A DNA stretch of 64,000 bases from Crossaster papposus (GCA_037893245.1 JBAIAA010000532.1:620001-684000); one strand, 5' to 3'; counted from the stretch's first letter, positions 30,701 to 40,726 are shown. Notes: generated from the sequence alone by a model not told the origin. Numbers and translations: made by a program.

Positions 30701-31181
30701 GAGTATTACTCCAGTGCTTCGGGATCTACATTGGTTGCCAGTTGAACAGCGGATTCGATTCAAAATCCTTGCCATTACATATAGGATAATTGAGAATGTC
30801 AATGCGCCGATCTATCTCACTGACCTGGTTGGTCTCCGCGTTCCGCAGAGATCAACAAGGCAGAGTAGTGAGATTCGGCTGGAGCCTCCACCTGTGAATT
30901 CTACGAGGACTAAGTACTATGGAAATCGTGCTTTCTCAGTTGTTGCTCCCATGGTATGGAATGATCTTCCATCAAACATTCGTACAGCCCACAGCTATGA
31001 ATCTTTTAAGTCATTGGTTAAAACTCATTTGTTTCGTTCTTATTATGGTAGTCGTTGTTTACTTTAAGTTTTTTATTCTTCTTGTTCAACTTTTTAACTT
31101 TAACTTTTATTGTTACTATGTACAGTGTGCTGAGATAATTGTATGTGGTGCACTTTAAACAATAATTGATTAGATTAGATT
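27717..31181 (+). mobile_element. L2-like non-LTR retrotransposon inserted in the 108-bp array
   Basis: The array breaks after GCTGTGT and resumes at TGTGTGGTTT, so the 5-bp TGTGT (27712-27716 and 31182-31186) is the target duplication. The element is 3465 bases. It has a 54-base leader, one long ORF, a short 3' untranslated part and a terminal tandem tail (GATTAGATTAGATT) instead of poly-A, as seen in L2/CR1-type elements. No separate ORF1 is present, so it is either 5'-truncated just before ORF2 or a single-ORF element. Confidence 0.93.
27771..31067 (+). CDS. Non-LTR retrotransposon endonuclease-reverse transcriptase (L2-like)
   Basis: An intact 1098-residue ORF. The apurinic/apyrimidinic-type endonuclease has WNARS (about 145), LTETW (about 171), GDFNLHVD (about 288) and LPSDHTAIHF (about 351). 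These carry the Asn, Glu, Asp-x-Asn and Ser-Asp-His catalytic signature. The reverse transcriptase has NYRPVSNITFLSK (about 645), LDLSAAFDTIDHDIL (about 718), GIPQGSVLGPVLF (about 774) and YADDTQLY (about 806), with both catalytic aspartates. The C-terminus has LHWLPVEQRIRFK and AFSVVAPMVWNDLPSNIR, typical of the L2 clade. The first 140 residues hold a hydrophobic run (VIFIVLFLYAAAVCC) and a basic patch (KRSRGKRSGTRLRRK). The protein nicks the target and copies its own RNA. No frameshift or stop was seen, so it may be recently active. Confidence 0.95.
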   Translation: MAACSARIQQQVIFIVLFLYAAAVCCFCTPHFTIISEYLMLHDFNPKLSVKMSSYSRMEMMSLRSSTFHLPNDIRNRLKSMNILKRSRGKRSGTRLRRKIPTVFDVFIRHNARTKDTGDTVNYQNLTQIQGVSKYMLSRNMNFSLWNARSLEKKVTAVCDSILHNHTDIAILTETWMSDKNADFIKAEFTSSLSGFNIHHVPRDRRRGGGIAILSKSNLKVTINKTATYKSFELMDINVSTGNDLIHLLVVYRPPYSEEHRFTATDFLSQFSTLLEKTIISPGQLIITGDFNLHVDNPGCVDAIRFSDLISSLGLVQHIREPTHEKGHTLDLVITRAGDSCLSNIVLDHTLPSDHTAIHFALDMHRPPTRKVIKQHRRLRAINMTDFKDRIEHSLNDIPDHVSDVNQLTASYNTALSNVLDEVAPIQTKTLLDKPRAKWYTKELLEERTALRRLEKRWLFTHLEVDRQTFVSARSIYNRHCDEVKASYHRKRIENSDQKTLFSIVDEISGHKKSSSLILPDISAHLLPQQFMDFFTQKICNIRTALMDGPEFLENFVPKKVSLNSFTSVTPRDIIVLVRKMTDKTCSLDPMPTQFVKKFPDQLAPILCRIANNSLKSGVFPAACKSALVRPLIKKSGLDRNVLLNYRPVSNITFLSKLLEKLVLLQLNCYFKTNSMYARCQSAYREGHSTETALLRLQNDVALALDRHHDIVLVLLDLSAAFDTIDHDILTRRLCSRFGIGGTVLSWLKSYLTNRTQRVCIGSMVSDEAQLKFGIPQGSVLGPVLFSLYIVPLEDIIDRHGLSSVIYADDTQLYIACDTPTDTSVVASIEACVDELRRWMRFNLLALNDSKTEVVWFSSKFKTVSDGAAAVSVRVGDVHVHPSSKVRDLGVFLDSAVTMEHHVANMCKSASFALWKIGKVRKILDKSSTEKLIHAFVTSRLDYCNSLLFGLHSNQLKKLQLIQNSAARLITGTRFRESITPVLRDLHWLPVEQRIRFKILAITYRIIENVNAPIYLTDLVGLRVPQRSTRQSSEIRLEPPPVNSTRTKYYGNRAFSVVAPMVWNDLPSNIRTAHSYESFKSLVKTHLFRSYYGSRCLL

Positions 31182-31186
31182 TGTGT

Positions 31187-31437
31187 GGTTTAACTAGCTT
31201 GTCCAACTGGATCAATAGAGCAAGTTGGGTTGGGCGACTAGATCCACTAGACTTGACCATTAGTCAATCTAGTTGTCACTCGAACGCTGTGTGGTTTGAC
31301 TAGCTAGTGCAACTGGATCAATTACCTGGAGCAAGTTCAGTTAAGCGACTAGATCCACTAGACTTGACCATTAGTCAATCTAGTTATCACTCGAATGCTG
31401 TTTGGTTTAACTAGCTAGTGCAACTGGATTAACCTAG
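31187..31437. repeat. 108-bp array, right remainder
   Basis: About 2.3 more units follow the LINE, more diverged than the left units (GATCAATTACCTGGAGCAAG, TAGTTATCACTCGAATGC). The array ends at GGATTAACCTAG. Confidence 0.9.
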
Positions 31438-31543
31438 TCCCGGACCTTGGTTTTTCTCGTCACTCGAGAGTTACGTTACGGTTTCAAGATGGAGGAAAAG
31501 TAAACTGGGGCAAGCTTTGCAAAAACACAGCTCGAACCATTAA

Positions 31544-32279
31544 GGGTGGGTTTTCACGAGGCACGCGAACGATTCGCGAAGGATGCAAATGCCGAACAAA
31601 TGGCAAAGTCTAAAATTCAGGGAGAAGTTTTTCTCCGAATGTGTCGCGACAATGCAGTTTGTGCGTAGTTCTCACAACGTATTTGCGAATGTCGTGTGTA
31701 GCATTGCCGAACTATGGCCAGCTCCACATACCCGAGGAACATTCGTGCAAACATCTCGCGACACATGCGACACATATTTCTCGATTAATGAACGTCGTGC
31801 GACATTCATGCGACATTCGAACATTTGTCGCACGATTATCTTGCGAACGGTGATCCGATGCTTTTTTGGCGAAGTCACCTGTTCTTATAAAGTACGCGAG
31901 CAGTTAGTGAATAGCTTGAGAATTGATCGGACAAACTTAGCTGCTTTCGCAGTTCTGTTTGGGGTTTCACAAATATTTTGCGAACATCACGCATGTCGTG
32001 AGTAGGTTGTGCGCATATGACTAAGCTTTTAAGACATTTTCGAAGGCAAATTACGAGCAAATCAAGACCCGGGATGCTGGTAACATTCGCAAGAAATTTC
32101 AATTTTTTTAAAATTCCCACTGAACCGATAAACGACTCCTGCGAACAATTGACGATGCTTCAGAAACCCCGCGCATGTTTGGCAAACGTTTAGAACCTAA
32201 AATATGAATGTTGGACTTTACAATTTTTTGGCATTCGCATCCTTTGTGAATCGTTCGCGTGCCCCGTGAAAACCCACCC
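31544..32279. mobile_element. Harbinger-like non-autonomous element, 736 bp
   Basis: The terminal inverted repeat is about 50 bases: GGGTGGGTTTTCACGAGGCA at the left, and the reverse complement of TGCCCCGTGAAAACCCACCC at the right. TAA on both sides (31541-31543, 32280-32282) is the 3-bp target duplication expected for PIF/Harbinger elements. The interior is rich in CGCGACA/TGTCGCG motifs. The open frames on both strands show no transposase or Myb motif. Confidence 0.8.
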
Positions 32280-32571
32280 TAAAGGCCTTTTTCTCAATAT
32301 CTATGACATTTTGACATGTTGAGGAACTATAACGACAGCCATAAATTCTAAACAGAATTTCCTATTTAGTGCAACAAACAGTACTGTAAGGAGAATTTCA
32401 TTCTCTTTCCTAAACATGTAAATGGGTGCAAAGCTGCATTTCGACCCCTGCCCAGTTCCGTCTTATTTTGCCAGAACGCTTTACATAATTTACATCTTGC
32501 CCATTTTGCTGCCAAGGTTGTATTGATCGGTCAATGACATCGGTATCACCACTATTGTGGCTGTGTGTAGG

Positions 32572-33480
32572 CAGGCGTGGCGCTACAGGGGGGGCAGGGG
32601 GGCGGCCGCCCCCCTATGATAGTTATGGTTCTTTAGATTGAAAATCATTGTTCTACAAGTGTGCTATGTGTTCTAAAAATTTTCAAAACACTTACTACAC
32701 ATGTGTTAGGCATAGGCCTATGTGTTCTAATGCTTTATATGAACACATGCCTGTGTTCAAAAAGCGTAACACCAGAGAACGTCCGAGGTGTTCCGATCAA
32801 TTTGCAGTGTACGAGGCATGGAAGTCGGTGCCGGTAGCGAATTAATTTCCGTAGCCAACATTTGAATAGTAATCTTAGAGTCAGCGGAAACGTTCATTAT
32901 CGATTTCAGATTGTATTAATAATATTCAATACAGTAACGGTCTACTATGTGTACGCTCCATATCATATTAGGAATATAGATTGATTCCGTAAGAATTATA
33001 GAGGATTACAATTTTCTGGCAGCTCACCCTCTCTAGTATAGTGGTTAGGTAGATTGGCATATTGATCAGTGTTCTGTGGTTCGAATCCCACTCCATTTAA
33101 AAACAAAATTGTACAATATATTTTACAATAAATAATCAAAGTAAAAAAAATCTAACTATTGCTATGGTTGTGAGAGCCCGAAGCAATGTTGACTACGGAA
33201 ACAATATTGCGTCCCGGTAGCTTAATGGATGATCCAAAATTATGGTCTGAAAATAAATAAATAACGAACCAAAAGCGTAAAAATGCTGCATAAAATAGCT
33301 TCGATTTAGCTTTGACTTTGATTTTTTTCCGACTTCGGCGGGGGGCACATTTTCCCTCAGATCACCCTCAGATCACCCCCCACCCCGCCCCCGCGTAGCG
33401 CTAGTGCGTCGGCCGCCGCTGACGCGCCGTATTGTTAACCTTTTTTTCGCCCCCCCTATCAAAATACCCTGGCGCCGCCC
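32572..33480. mobile_element. 909-bp insertion flanked by an 11-bp direct repeat
   Basis: CTGTGTGTAGG occurs directly before (32561-32571) and after (33481-33491). The ends are loosely inverted: CAGGCGTGGCGCTACAGGGG and CCCTGGCGCCGCCC, each next to a poly-G or poly-C tract. A tRNA-like block lies inside (33027-33095). An 11-bp duplication is too long for the MITEs above and suggests a retroposed or different class of element. Confidence 0.6.
33027..33095 (+). other. tRNA-like (SINE head or tRNA pseudogene)
   Basis: TAGTATAGTGGTTAGGTA matches a pol III box A and GTGGTTCGAATCCCACTCC a box B with a paired T-arm. The 5' and 3' ends do not form a good acceptor stem, so a functional tRNA is unlikely. 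Confidence 0.5.
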
Positions 33481-33649
33481 CTGTGTGTAGGTGTCTGCTC
33501 AGTCACATTGTGACTGTCAGCATGCATGCTGCATTACACAAGCAATATTGTCTGTGTAGTCACTTTGTACGGCACAGTACAATGACTAATTCGTGGGGCA
33601 AAGATTGGTAGTTTTGCCGCGACTGCTAGTTGTGGCATACTGGTAGAAT

Positions 33650-33925
33650 GACTAGTCACGGCATGGCGACTAGTAGATTAACGACTAGTCGTAGGATGGC
33701 GGCTAGTCGTAGAATGGCGGCTAGTCGTAGAATGGCGGCTAGTCGTAGAATGGCGACTAGTCGTAGGATGGCGGCTGGTCGCGGCCGGCTTGGCGGCTGG
33801 TCGCGGCCGGCTTGGCGGCTAGTCGTGGCTAGTCGCAGCTTGGCGCGGCTATAGTCGCAGCTTGGCGCGGCTAGTCGCAGCTTGGCGTGGCTAGTCGCAG
33901 CTTGGCGCGGCTAGTCGCAGCTTGG
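33650..33925. repeat. About 19-bp minisatellite, two unit types
   Basis: GGCGGCTAGTCGTAGAAT is repeated, then shifts to CGCGGCTAGTCGCAGCTTGG. Continued at 34205-34338 as GGCGGCTAGTCGCAGGATG/TTGG. The two blocks flank a duplicated unique segment. Confidence 0.85.
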
Positions 33926-34030
33926 CAGCGATCAAGTTTTTTTTTTATTCAGTTTTTTCAAAACATTTGTGATGCTTACATCATTATTTACTTTCAAATA
34001 AGCAAGATATTTCTTAAATATTTAAGTGCA

Positions 34031-34935
34031 GAATGATTGTGCTAGATATCCTGTTTATAGTTGCCGGCATAGTTTGGTTTGATTAAATTTCTTCACTTCC
34101 CTGTTTCTTCCAGTTTCCTACCATTCTACAAAAGCTACGCTTTCCCAAATAGCCCCTGGATGTTCATGTCACAAAATCCAGGCTTAAACCCTGAATCTTT
34201 GAATCGTAGATTAACGTAGATTAACGGCTAGTCGCAGGATGGCGGCTAGTCGCAGGATGGCGGCTAGTCGCAGGTTGGCGGCTAGTCGCAGGTTGGCGGC
34301 TAGTGGCAGCTTGGCGGCTAGTGACAGCTTGGCGGCTAGAATGATTGTGCTAGATATCCTGTTATTGTTTCTAGTTGCCGGCATAGTTCGGCTTGATTAA
34401 ATTTCTTCACTTCCCTGTTTCTTCCAGTTTCCTACCATTCTACAAAAGCTACGCTTTCCCAAATAGCCCCTGGATGTTCATGTCACAAAATCCAGGCTTA
34501 AACCCTGAATCTTTGAATCTGTGATAAAGGAAGGTATTAGATGTTCTAGCCTAGAGCATGGTAGACAATTATTCCTGAACTGCACTTATCTATGATCATC
34601 ATTCAATTAAAACTGCTGATAATTCAACTGATCCTGCTTTGGGCTCGCTCTGAAAACAACAGTTTGATCTGTTTGTGTTAGGTTTTGCCAACATTTCGAA
34701 AATTGATGGGTTAGCCTAGGGATCCATATTTTATAGTAAATATTGTCACGCTGACCTGTTTAATGTTTTGTGTTCCTAGATGCTAGAAAAATCTAAGAAA
34801 AGGTGCTGTTCATGCAGTCTGGTTTCTTGACTTCTTTCAGATGAATTCAATAAATTGGGGACAGTGTTTGAAAATAGTCGGGTTTTTGCAATGATTGCCG
34901 GCCGGCAAACGTTTGAAAAACGTTTTGATTTAAAG
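34031..34935 (+). repeat. Dispersed repeat H with local duplication
   Basis: The segment GAATGATTGTGCTAGATATC...TCTTCCAGTTTCCTACCATT...CCCTGAATCTTTGAATC occurs at 34031-34207 and again at 34339-34520, with a minisatellite block between. The sequence from 34339 on is matched in reverse by 41735-42270 (CTGGTTTCTTGACTTCTTTC / AGTCCAGAAACCAG). Its ends resemble family A (GTGCTAGATATCCTG), so it may be a distant relative. Confidence 0.65.
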
Positions 34936-34972
34936 GTAGGATACACCATTTGTAATTGCTTGAATTATCATT
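34934..34972 (+). mobile_element. MITE family A, 5' fragment
   Basis: TTAA followed by AGGTAGGATACACCATTTGT and AATTGCTTGAATTATCATTG, then unrelated sequence. Confidence 0.65.
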
Positions 34973-35516
34973 GAATTATGACTTTAGAGGCATAAAGATA
35001 CTTTTTAATCAAAGTTTTGGTACATAAATACATGGAAAGTACTCTGAAAGTACTTGGTCAAGTTAGCTTAGTCATTCCAGATTATGATTGTCCAAAGTTT
35101 TTAATTTCTTTAGCACAGTATTTACTGTCCAGTATCTGTGTTATACAGCTTTATCCATTAGATATTATGCCAATTGCGCTGATCTACAGAATTATAACTT
35201 GATTGCCACTTATAATGTGGAGCCAGATGGGAATTTCCCCTTTTCTTTTTTCCCCCTAAAGGTTTTTTTTTTTGGCTGGTTCTCGTAATTCAGAATTGAT
35301 ATCAATGTTTTGGATTCCTGTAAATATCCTTGTATGTCTGTAAATATTATGTTTGTAACTTAATGTAAATGTTGTATTTATATGTACTGTTACTTTATTT
35401 AACGATGTATGCAGGGCCCCAATGAAAACCAGTTTTAAACTGTTTGGGCAAACCCTGAATAAGAAATAGAATAAATAAATAAATCTAAACCAACCCATCT
35501 TAATATCTGGTAGTTT

Positions 35517-35749
35517 ACCATTTGCAGATATCGAAAGATTGTACCACCGAATTATTAGGAAATTTCCTACTTATTTAAAAGTAAATAATGGTTGTAAACA
35601 TCCAGCAAAAGGATTGCGCTAGATATCCTGTAAGTGTTCCGAAAAATCAAATTTTATCTAAAAAATATTGAGATCGCCGTCGCGATACAACCCCCAAAAT
35701 CCACCTATTCCCGATAATTCAAGCAATTACCAATAAATGTATCCTACTT
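35517..35749 (-). mobile_element. MITE family A, partial copy
   Basis: From CCATTTGCAGATATCGAAAG to ATTACCAATAAATGTATCCT. The middle (host-like ATGGATGCCGAG part) is deleted. Confidence 0.7.
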
Positions 35750-35753
35750 TTAA

Positions 35754-36353
35754 ATACCGCATGGTATTATTGACTATGAAATGGTAACAATTTACTAGAA
35801 AAGGTTACTTTTCAGCAGTACAGGAAACATGGGGTCGTTTTGTTTGGCTGTCCGACAGAAGAAAGACAGACTGACAGACAGAAAGTGTTTTGTCTGGTGA
35901 TGTTATAATGGTAGTTGCAGAAAGGACAAAAGCCAGGGGATTATATGACCACATTGTATATAAATATTTGATTAATAGCTGTTAAAATCAGCTTGCCTAT
36001 TCGGAATGTTGAAGGAGCTACACTGAAAGTAATATTAATGCCATTGAGAAGGAACAAAGACTAACGATTTATATTTTCCTAAGGGGGGAGGGAGGAAGGG
36101 GCTCTGCATAGGAGTTGAATATTTGCTGTATTGTACAGATGATTGTCTACAATTTAATGATCTCATGTCTGGGTTTTGTACTGTTTGCCAGACGGTGGTT
36201 GCGTAGCATTGTATACATGTTGTGTGTACAGTGCTTACTCATCTGTTAAATTGGCATGTTCTTTATTTTTGGGAGGAATGCTTTTTTTTTGGTCGTTAAC
36301 AATTCTAGACAACATGGCTCCGTTTTTATTATTATTGTTTTCTCTCCCACTCC
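35754..36353. other. Unassigned DNA
   Basis: There is a short CAGACTGACAGACAG simple run near 35870. Nothing exon-like was seen. Confidence 0.3.
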
Positions 36354-36357
36354 TTAA

Positions 36358-36540
36358 AGGTAGTATACACCATTGGTAATTGTTCAAATTATCAGGAATA
36401 GCTGGATTTGGGGGGTTGTATTTCATAGTAAATATTGTTTAAGTTTTACAATCATGGATGTTGAGAAAAGTAAGAAAAACAGCGTTTGTTTTTAACCGGT
36501 GTTGGGCAGTGGTTCTTATGTTGTTCTTGTTTTCCCCAAA
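36358..36540 (+). mobile_element. MITE family A, 5' half
   Basis: TTAA, then AGGTAGTATACACCATTGGT through GTTCTTATGTTGTTCTTG. It breaks off at a CCCCAAAAAGAAAC stretch before the GC-rich palindrome. Confidence 0.72.
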
Positions 36541-36599
36541 AAGAAACATTAATGATTCTATGATGTATTTAAAAAAAAAGTTTTGATGGCATTTTAGAT

Positions 36600-36790
36600 C
36601 TTTTTCACCCAACTCGGCAATTTCCTCATTCTACTTCCCTTCCCATAACACCCCTACCCTCCGAAAAAAAACATCCCAAACCCCACCAACTCATTAAAAA
36701 ACACCTTTTCCCCAAACACCCCCCCCCCAAAAAAAACCACACAAAAAACAAAAACAAAAACAAAAACACAAACCACAAACCATTTTAACG
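36600..36790. repeat. A/C-rich strand-asymmetric low-complexity tract
   Basis: Almost no G for nearly 190 bases, with runs such as CAAAAACAAAAACAAAAACA and CCCCCCCCAAAAAAAACC. Confidence 0.75.
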
Positions 36791-37200
36791 AGCGTTTGTT
36801 TTTTTAGTCAGGATCATTTATATATATCAAGATCATTCTAATGCTTACAAAATATGCAGTGAGGCGAGCTAATACTAGTATACATGCTACATTATAATTG
36901 ATTGAAAAGGAACAGTCTGCACATGCTTTCATCATTATACAGAATCGTGCAATCGGAAAATCTGCCTTGAGCAGATAGTGTAGATTTTATTACCTGGGGA
37001 AAATATGTCCTGATTCACCAAAAGTAATAGGTAATAGGTATTTAAAAAAATGATTTTCCAAGATCGTATTTTGAGGATGACAGACATCATTTGCAACATT
37101 TCCTAATCGGGGTATAAGGGGGACCGTAAACGTATATTTTATTTGCTGTGGCTCTTTCCCAGACACAACTTGTCCTTTAATTTTGCTTGTTTGGATTTAA

Positions 37201-37553
37201 AGGTAGGATACCTTCAAGAATGGGTGGATTTTGGGGGTTGTATTTTATAGTAAATACCGTTTAACTTGCCTGTCCAAAGTTTTACAATCATGGATGCCAA
37301 GAAAAAAACACAAGAAAAACAGCGTTCGTTTTCAACTGGTGTCGGGCAGTTGTTCTTGTTTGTTCGCATTCGTCATACGGCGATCAAGATTTGTTTAAAT
37401 GAAATTTAATTTTTCGGAACAATTACAGGATATCTAGCACAATCATTTTGCTGGATGCCTAGAATCATTATTAACTTTCAAATAAATAAGATATTTCTTA
37501 ATAATTTGTTAGTAAACAATTTTGATATCTGCAAACTATGGTGTATCCTATCT
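37201..37553 (+). mobile_element. MITE family A, near-complete copy
   Basis: TTAA lies on both sides. The left end is shortened (AGGTAGGATACCTTCAAGAA, lacking the CATTGGTAATTGC segment). The right end is complete. Confidence 0.77.
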
Positions 37554-37736
37554 TTAAAGTAGTAAGTGTTATCATCAGTGAAATATGAAAGAAGACACGT
37601 ACATTTATGTCTGTGTTGATGGGTGGTTTTAGCCATGTTTTTTCTTCATTATTGGAGGGTTCTCATCACTAGTATACATTTACAGATTGTATGCCTGTTT
37701 ATTTATAAAGTTGTTTGTTGAAGTGAGATTGACTTA

Positions 37737-38069
37737 AGCCCTGTTCGCACTGGACTTAATTTGGGCAAACTAACCGATCCAATGGGTATTAACTTACCCA
37801 TTTCAAGTCCAGTGCGAACAGCCTGGGTAACTTTCCTCACAGGTAACAACTTACCCACGCCGCGTGGGTAGTTTAACCGAGCCAAAGGTGCCCAGGAAGA
37901 TTGACCAGGTTAGTTTAACCGAGCCAGAAAATACAGTGCGGACGCGACGTCTCGGTTAAATCTTCCATCACCCGGTCGAATGACCACAGGTGGGAAGATT
38001 AACCCATCGGAATGTTACCTGGCGTCATGGTAAAGTTACCCAAAATGTTTATCCAGTGCGAACACGGCT
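37737..38069. mobile_element. Harbinger-like non-autonomous element, 333 bp
   Basis: It starts AGCCCTGTTCGCACTGGACT and ends ATCCAGTGCGAACACGGCT. TTA is duplicated on each side (37734-37736, 38070-38072). The inner repeated phrase AAGTCCAGTGCGAACAGCC shows sub-terminal inverted copies. It is non-coding. Confidence 0.75.
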
Positions 38070-38486
38070 TTAAACATTCAACAACAACAAATGTGTAATG
38101 AAGTGTAAGGAAGTTTGTTATTGGCAAAGACTGTGTTTAGTGAAGCACAGCAAAACACGAGGGGGAATATTGGTTTGGGGATAGACCGTGTAAGTCTCGT
38201 GCGTAAAGGTCATGATTGATCTTTTGGTCCCCACCGACCGCCGGCTATAGGACTTCTACATGTGGTTGATTTTGTTTTCTATAATATTAATTTTGTTACG
38301 AAGATCTGAACCATGAAACAGCCATATTTATGGATGATAAAGTAAACATAAATTGTTACAATATATGAAAATGTACATGGCTGTCAACATTATTAAAGAA
38401 AAGTAGAAAAAAAGGTTTGTCCTGAGCGTACAGGTTGCAACGTGATTGGCTCATTGTCGGAAAGAGAAAGCCCGGTCCCAAAAATC

Positions 38487-38547
38487 GTCATCCGTTTTGA
38501 ATCTGGGGAAAACTTTGCGTGTATATACGTCCTCCGGTGCAAACTGG
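38487..38547 (+). mobile_element. MITE family B, end fragment
   Basis: CGTCATCCGTTTTGAATCTG, GTGTATATACGTCCTCCGGT and GCAAACTGG, then TTAA. Only the last 60 bases remain. Confidence 0.6.
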
Positions 38548-39402
38548 TTAAAAAGTATATATTAAATACTAAATAAGATGTAAGAAAAGTGCCAATACTT
38601 CCAATCTCCAACAGACACGAACTGACAAATTAGCGATGGTTTTATGCATTAAGTGTGTAGATATAGAAATGGGATTGGGCTATTGTAGAAACGCTGGGTT
38701 TTTAGACGAGATGGGGGCAAGTAAACTACAACCAGGACATTCCAGACGATTTAGTGATGAGGTAGGAGGTTGGATGAGAGACTTTTGGCAAATGTAATAC
38801 AGTGATTAGCTCTCCTCCTGATATGACAAAATATTTGAAACCTAGAATGACTTTTTGAAAGCTAGTTTTTGATTTTTATTTTTTTTTAAATTTGTTGGTG
38901 ATTTTCAGAAGCTATAATATCTCTCCTTAACGCTTGCTGTAGATGACTACGAACAAGTGTCTGTCTGGAGCCCAGCGAACAAAACGCTTTTTTCTTGTAG
39001 CCAGCCAGCAGACTTTGTATTTTGGTCTCTTGGCCCATGATTTCATTCAGAGCATGTACAATATTCATTCCAGGCAGTCTAGCAATCACTATTATCATTG
39101 TCCTCTGATGTACTCTTGGAGGGCAAAGATGTAGAGTTCACAAGAGGGGAAAATACGATACAATTTGCATCAGAGTTTGTTCAGGTTTGGAAGCAATTCA
39201 AATTTTCAATCAAAATTGAAGAAAAAAAAGTCCCAGGTTCAATAATAAAAAAAACCATTAGTTATGCTATTACCATTTCGCGGTTTGTATTGCAACAATG
39301 CCATACATTTACCACACACGGAAGACATATTGACATATTTATTGACATAATTAATGAATGTGTCGCGCATTTTCAAAAGACATTATTCTGTGGCTCTTTT
39401 AA

Positions 39403-39490
39403 AGGTGGGATACACCTTTGTCAATTGGTTGAATTATCAGGAATGGGTGGATTTGAGTTTTTTTATTTTTATAGTAGATAAGGTTTAACA
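39403..39490 (+). mobile_element. MITE family A, 5' fragment
   Basis: TTAA, then AGGTGGGATACACCTTTGTC and GAATTATCAGGAATGGGTGG, decaying after ATAGTAGATAAGGTTTAAC. Confidence 0.62.
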
Positions 39491-39754
39491 ATACCAAAGT
39501 GCAATGCTTTATGGGAATACATGCATCATAATGGATCAATGAACAGTGAGTATCAAGCCAAGACGAATGGGAATTGGACCTTAGAATTTCAATGATAGGT
39601 TGATTGTTGTCCCTTACTGAAGTGGATTATGGGATTGGCGACCTGAAATTGCCACTTAGGTAATTTTAAGGTGCAAGTAGCAGTGTGCAACAGCATGAAT
39701 TAATGCATGGCCATATTGGACAGTAGTCTGGCTACATTGAATTGGACTTGGGGA

Positions 39755-40375
39755 TCATGGGCCAATTTCAAAGGTGTGATACACCATTTGCAAATATCGA
39801 AAAAATTTACTAGCGAATTATTAAGAAATATCTTACTCATCTGAAAGTAAATAATGATTCTAGGCATCCAGCAAAATGATTGCGCTAGATATCCTGTAAT
39901 TATTCTGAAAAATAGAATTTTATAAAGAAAAATTCGCGATTGCCGTCCCGCGATCGTGAAACAACACAAATAACATAAGAATAACTGCTTGACGCCGGTT
40001 GAAAACAAACGCTGTTTTTCGTGCTTTTCTCGGCATCTATGATTGTAAAACTTCGGACATGTCAGTTAAACGATATTTACTATGAAATACAACCCCAAAA
40101 ATCTACCCATTCATGATAATTCAAGTAATTACCAATGGTGTATCCTACCTTTTAAGCAGAAAAATGTGCTTAAGCACAAAAACCCTTGCTTAGTAAAATC
40201 AGGTTACAAGCAAAGATTTCACGTGATTGTCATGCTAAGCTCAAAGACAGCTTATACCAATCACTAATGATGAACATCACAAGGAGTTGTGGCTGTTAAG
40301 CTCATTTTACTAAGCAATACATTTTTGTGTTTAAGCTATTTTTGTGCTTAAGCAGCTCTATGAAATTGGCCCCTG
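39755..40375 (-). mobile_element. MITE K element interrupted by a MITE A copy
   Basis: The family K terminus GGGCCAATTTCA at about 39759 and the opposite terminus TGCTTAAGCAGCTCTATGAA with ATTGGCCCC at about 40350-40372 bracket a complete minus-oriented family A copy (39771-40151, ending TATCCTACCT then TTAA). The right-hand K interior (TTGCTTAGTAAAATCAGGTT) resumes after it. This records order: K first, A later. Confidence 0.65.
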
Positions 40376-40605
40376 GTCACTTCAAATGATTATTGATATA
40401 AATTTTGATATCATAAATTGATATCACAATGGGACAGGCAATAACTTTATCATGATGTCAACTCTATTTATATCTACTGGTAATAACACATCCCAGTATA
40501 CACACATACCAAGTTTTAACCCAATCCAGTTTTAACCCAATCTCTATACTTCCAGAAATAGAGGTTCTTGATAATTGTACCATATGTGACCCAGCACGAG
40601 TATTA

Positions 40606-40726
40606 AATGAGACACTTTGAGGCAAAAATGAAAATTTAGATTTTGATTTCATCATTTAAAGCTTGTTTAGCTTTAAATGATGAAATCAAAATCTCAATTT
40701 TTATTTTTGCCTCAAAATGTCTCATT
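40606..40726. repeat. Foldback element, 55-base arms
   Basis: AATGAGACACTTTGAGGCAA pairs with TTGCCTCAAAATGTCTCATT, and TTTGATTTCATCATTTAAAGC pairs with its mirror. The loop is TTGTTTA (40663-40669). It is preceded by TATGTGACCCAGCACGAG, like the ends at 10651, and followed by GTCACATGAC. Confidence 0.8.

Noticed and set aside
31583..32005. 140-codon frame inside the 736-bp inverted-repeat element as a possible transposase
   Set aside because: No DDE, Myb or helix-turn-helix pattern; frames on both strands come from repeated CGACA-type words.
33027..33095. Functional tRNA gene
   Set aside because: Box A and B are present but the acceptor stem does not pair, and it lies inside a repeat element.
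33630..33854. (SRRMAA)n-type frame
   Set aside because: Translation of the 19-bp minisatellite; no start context or homology.
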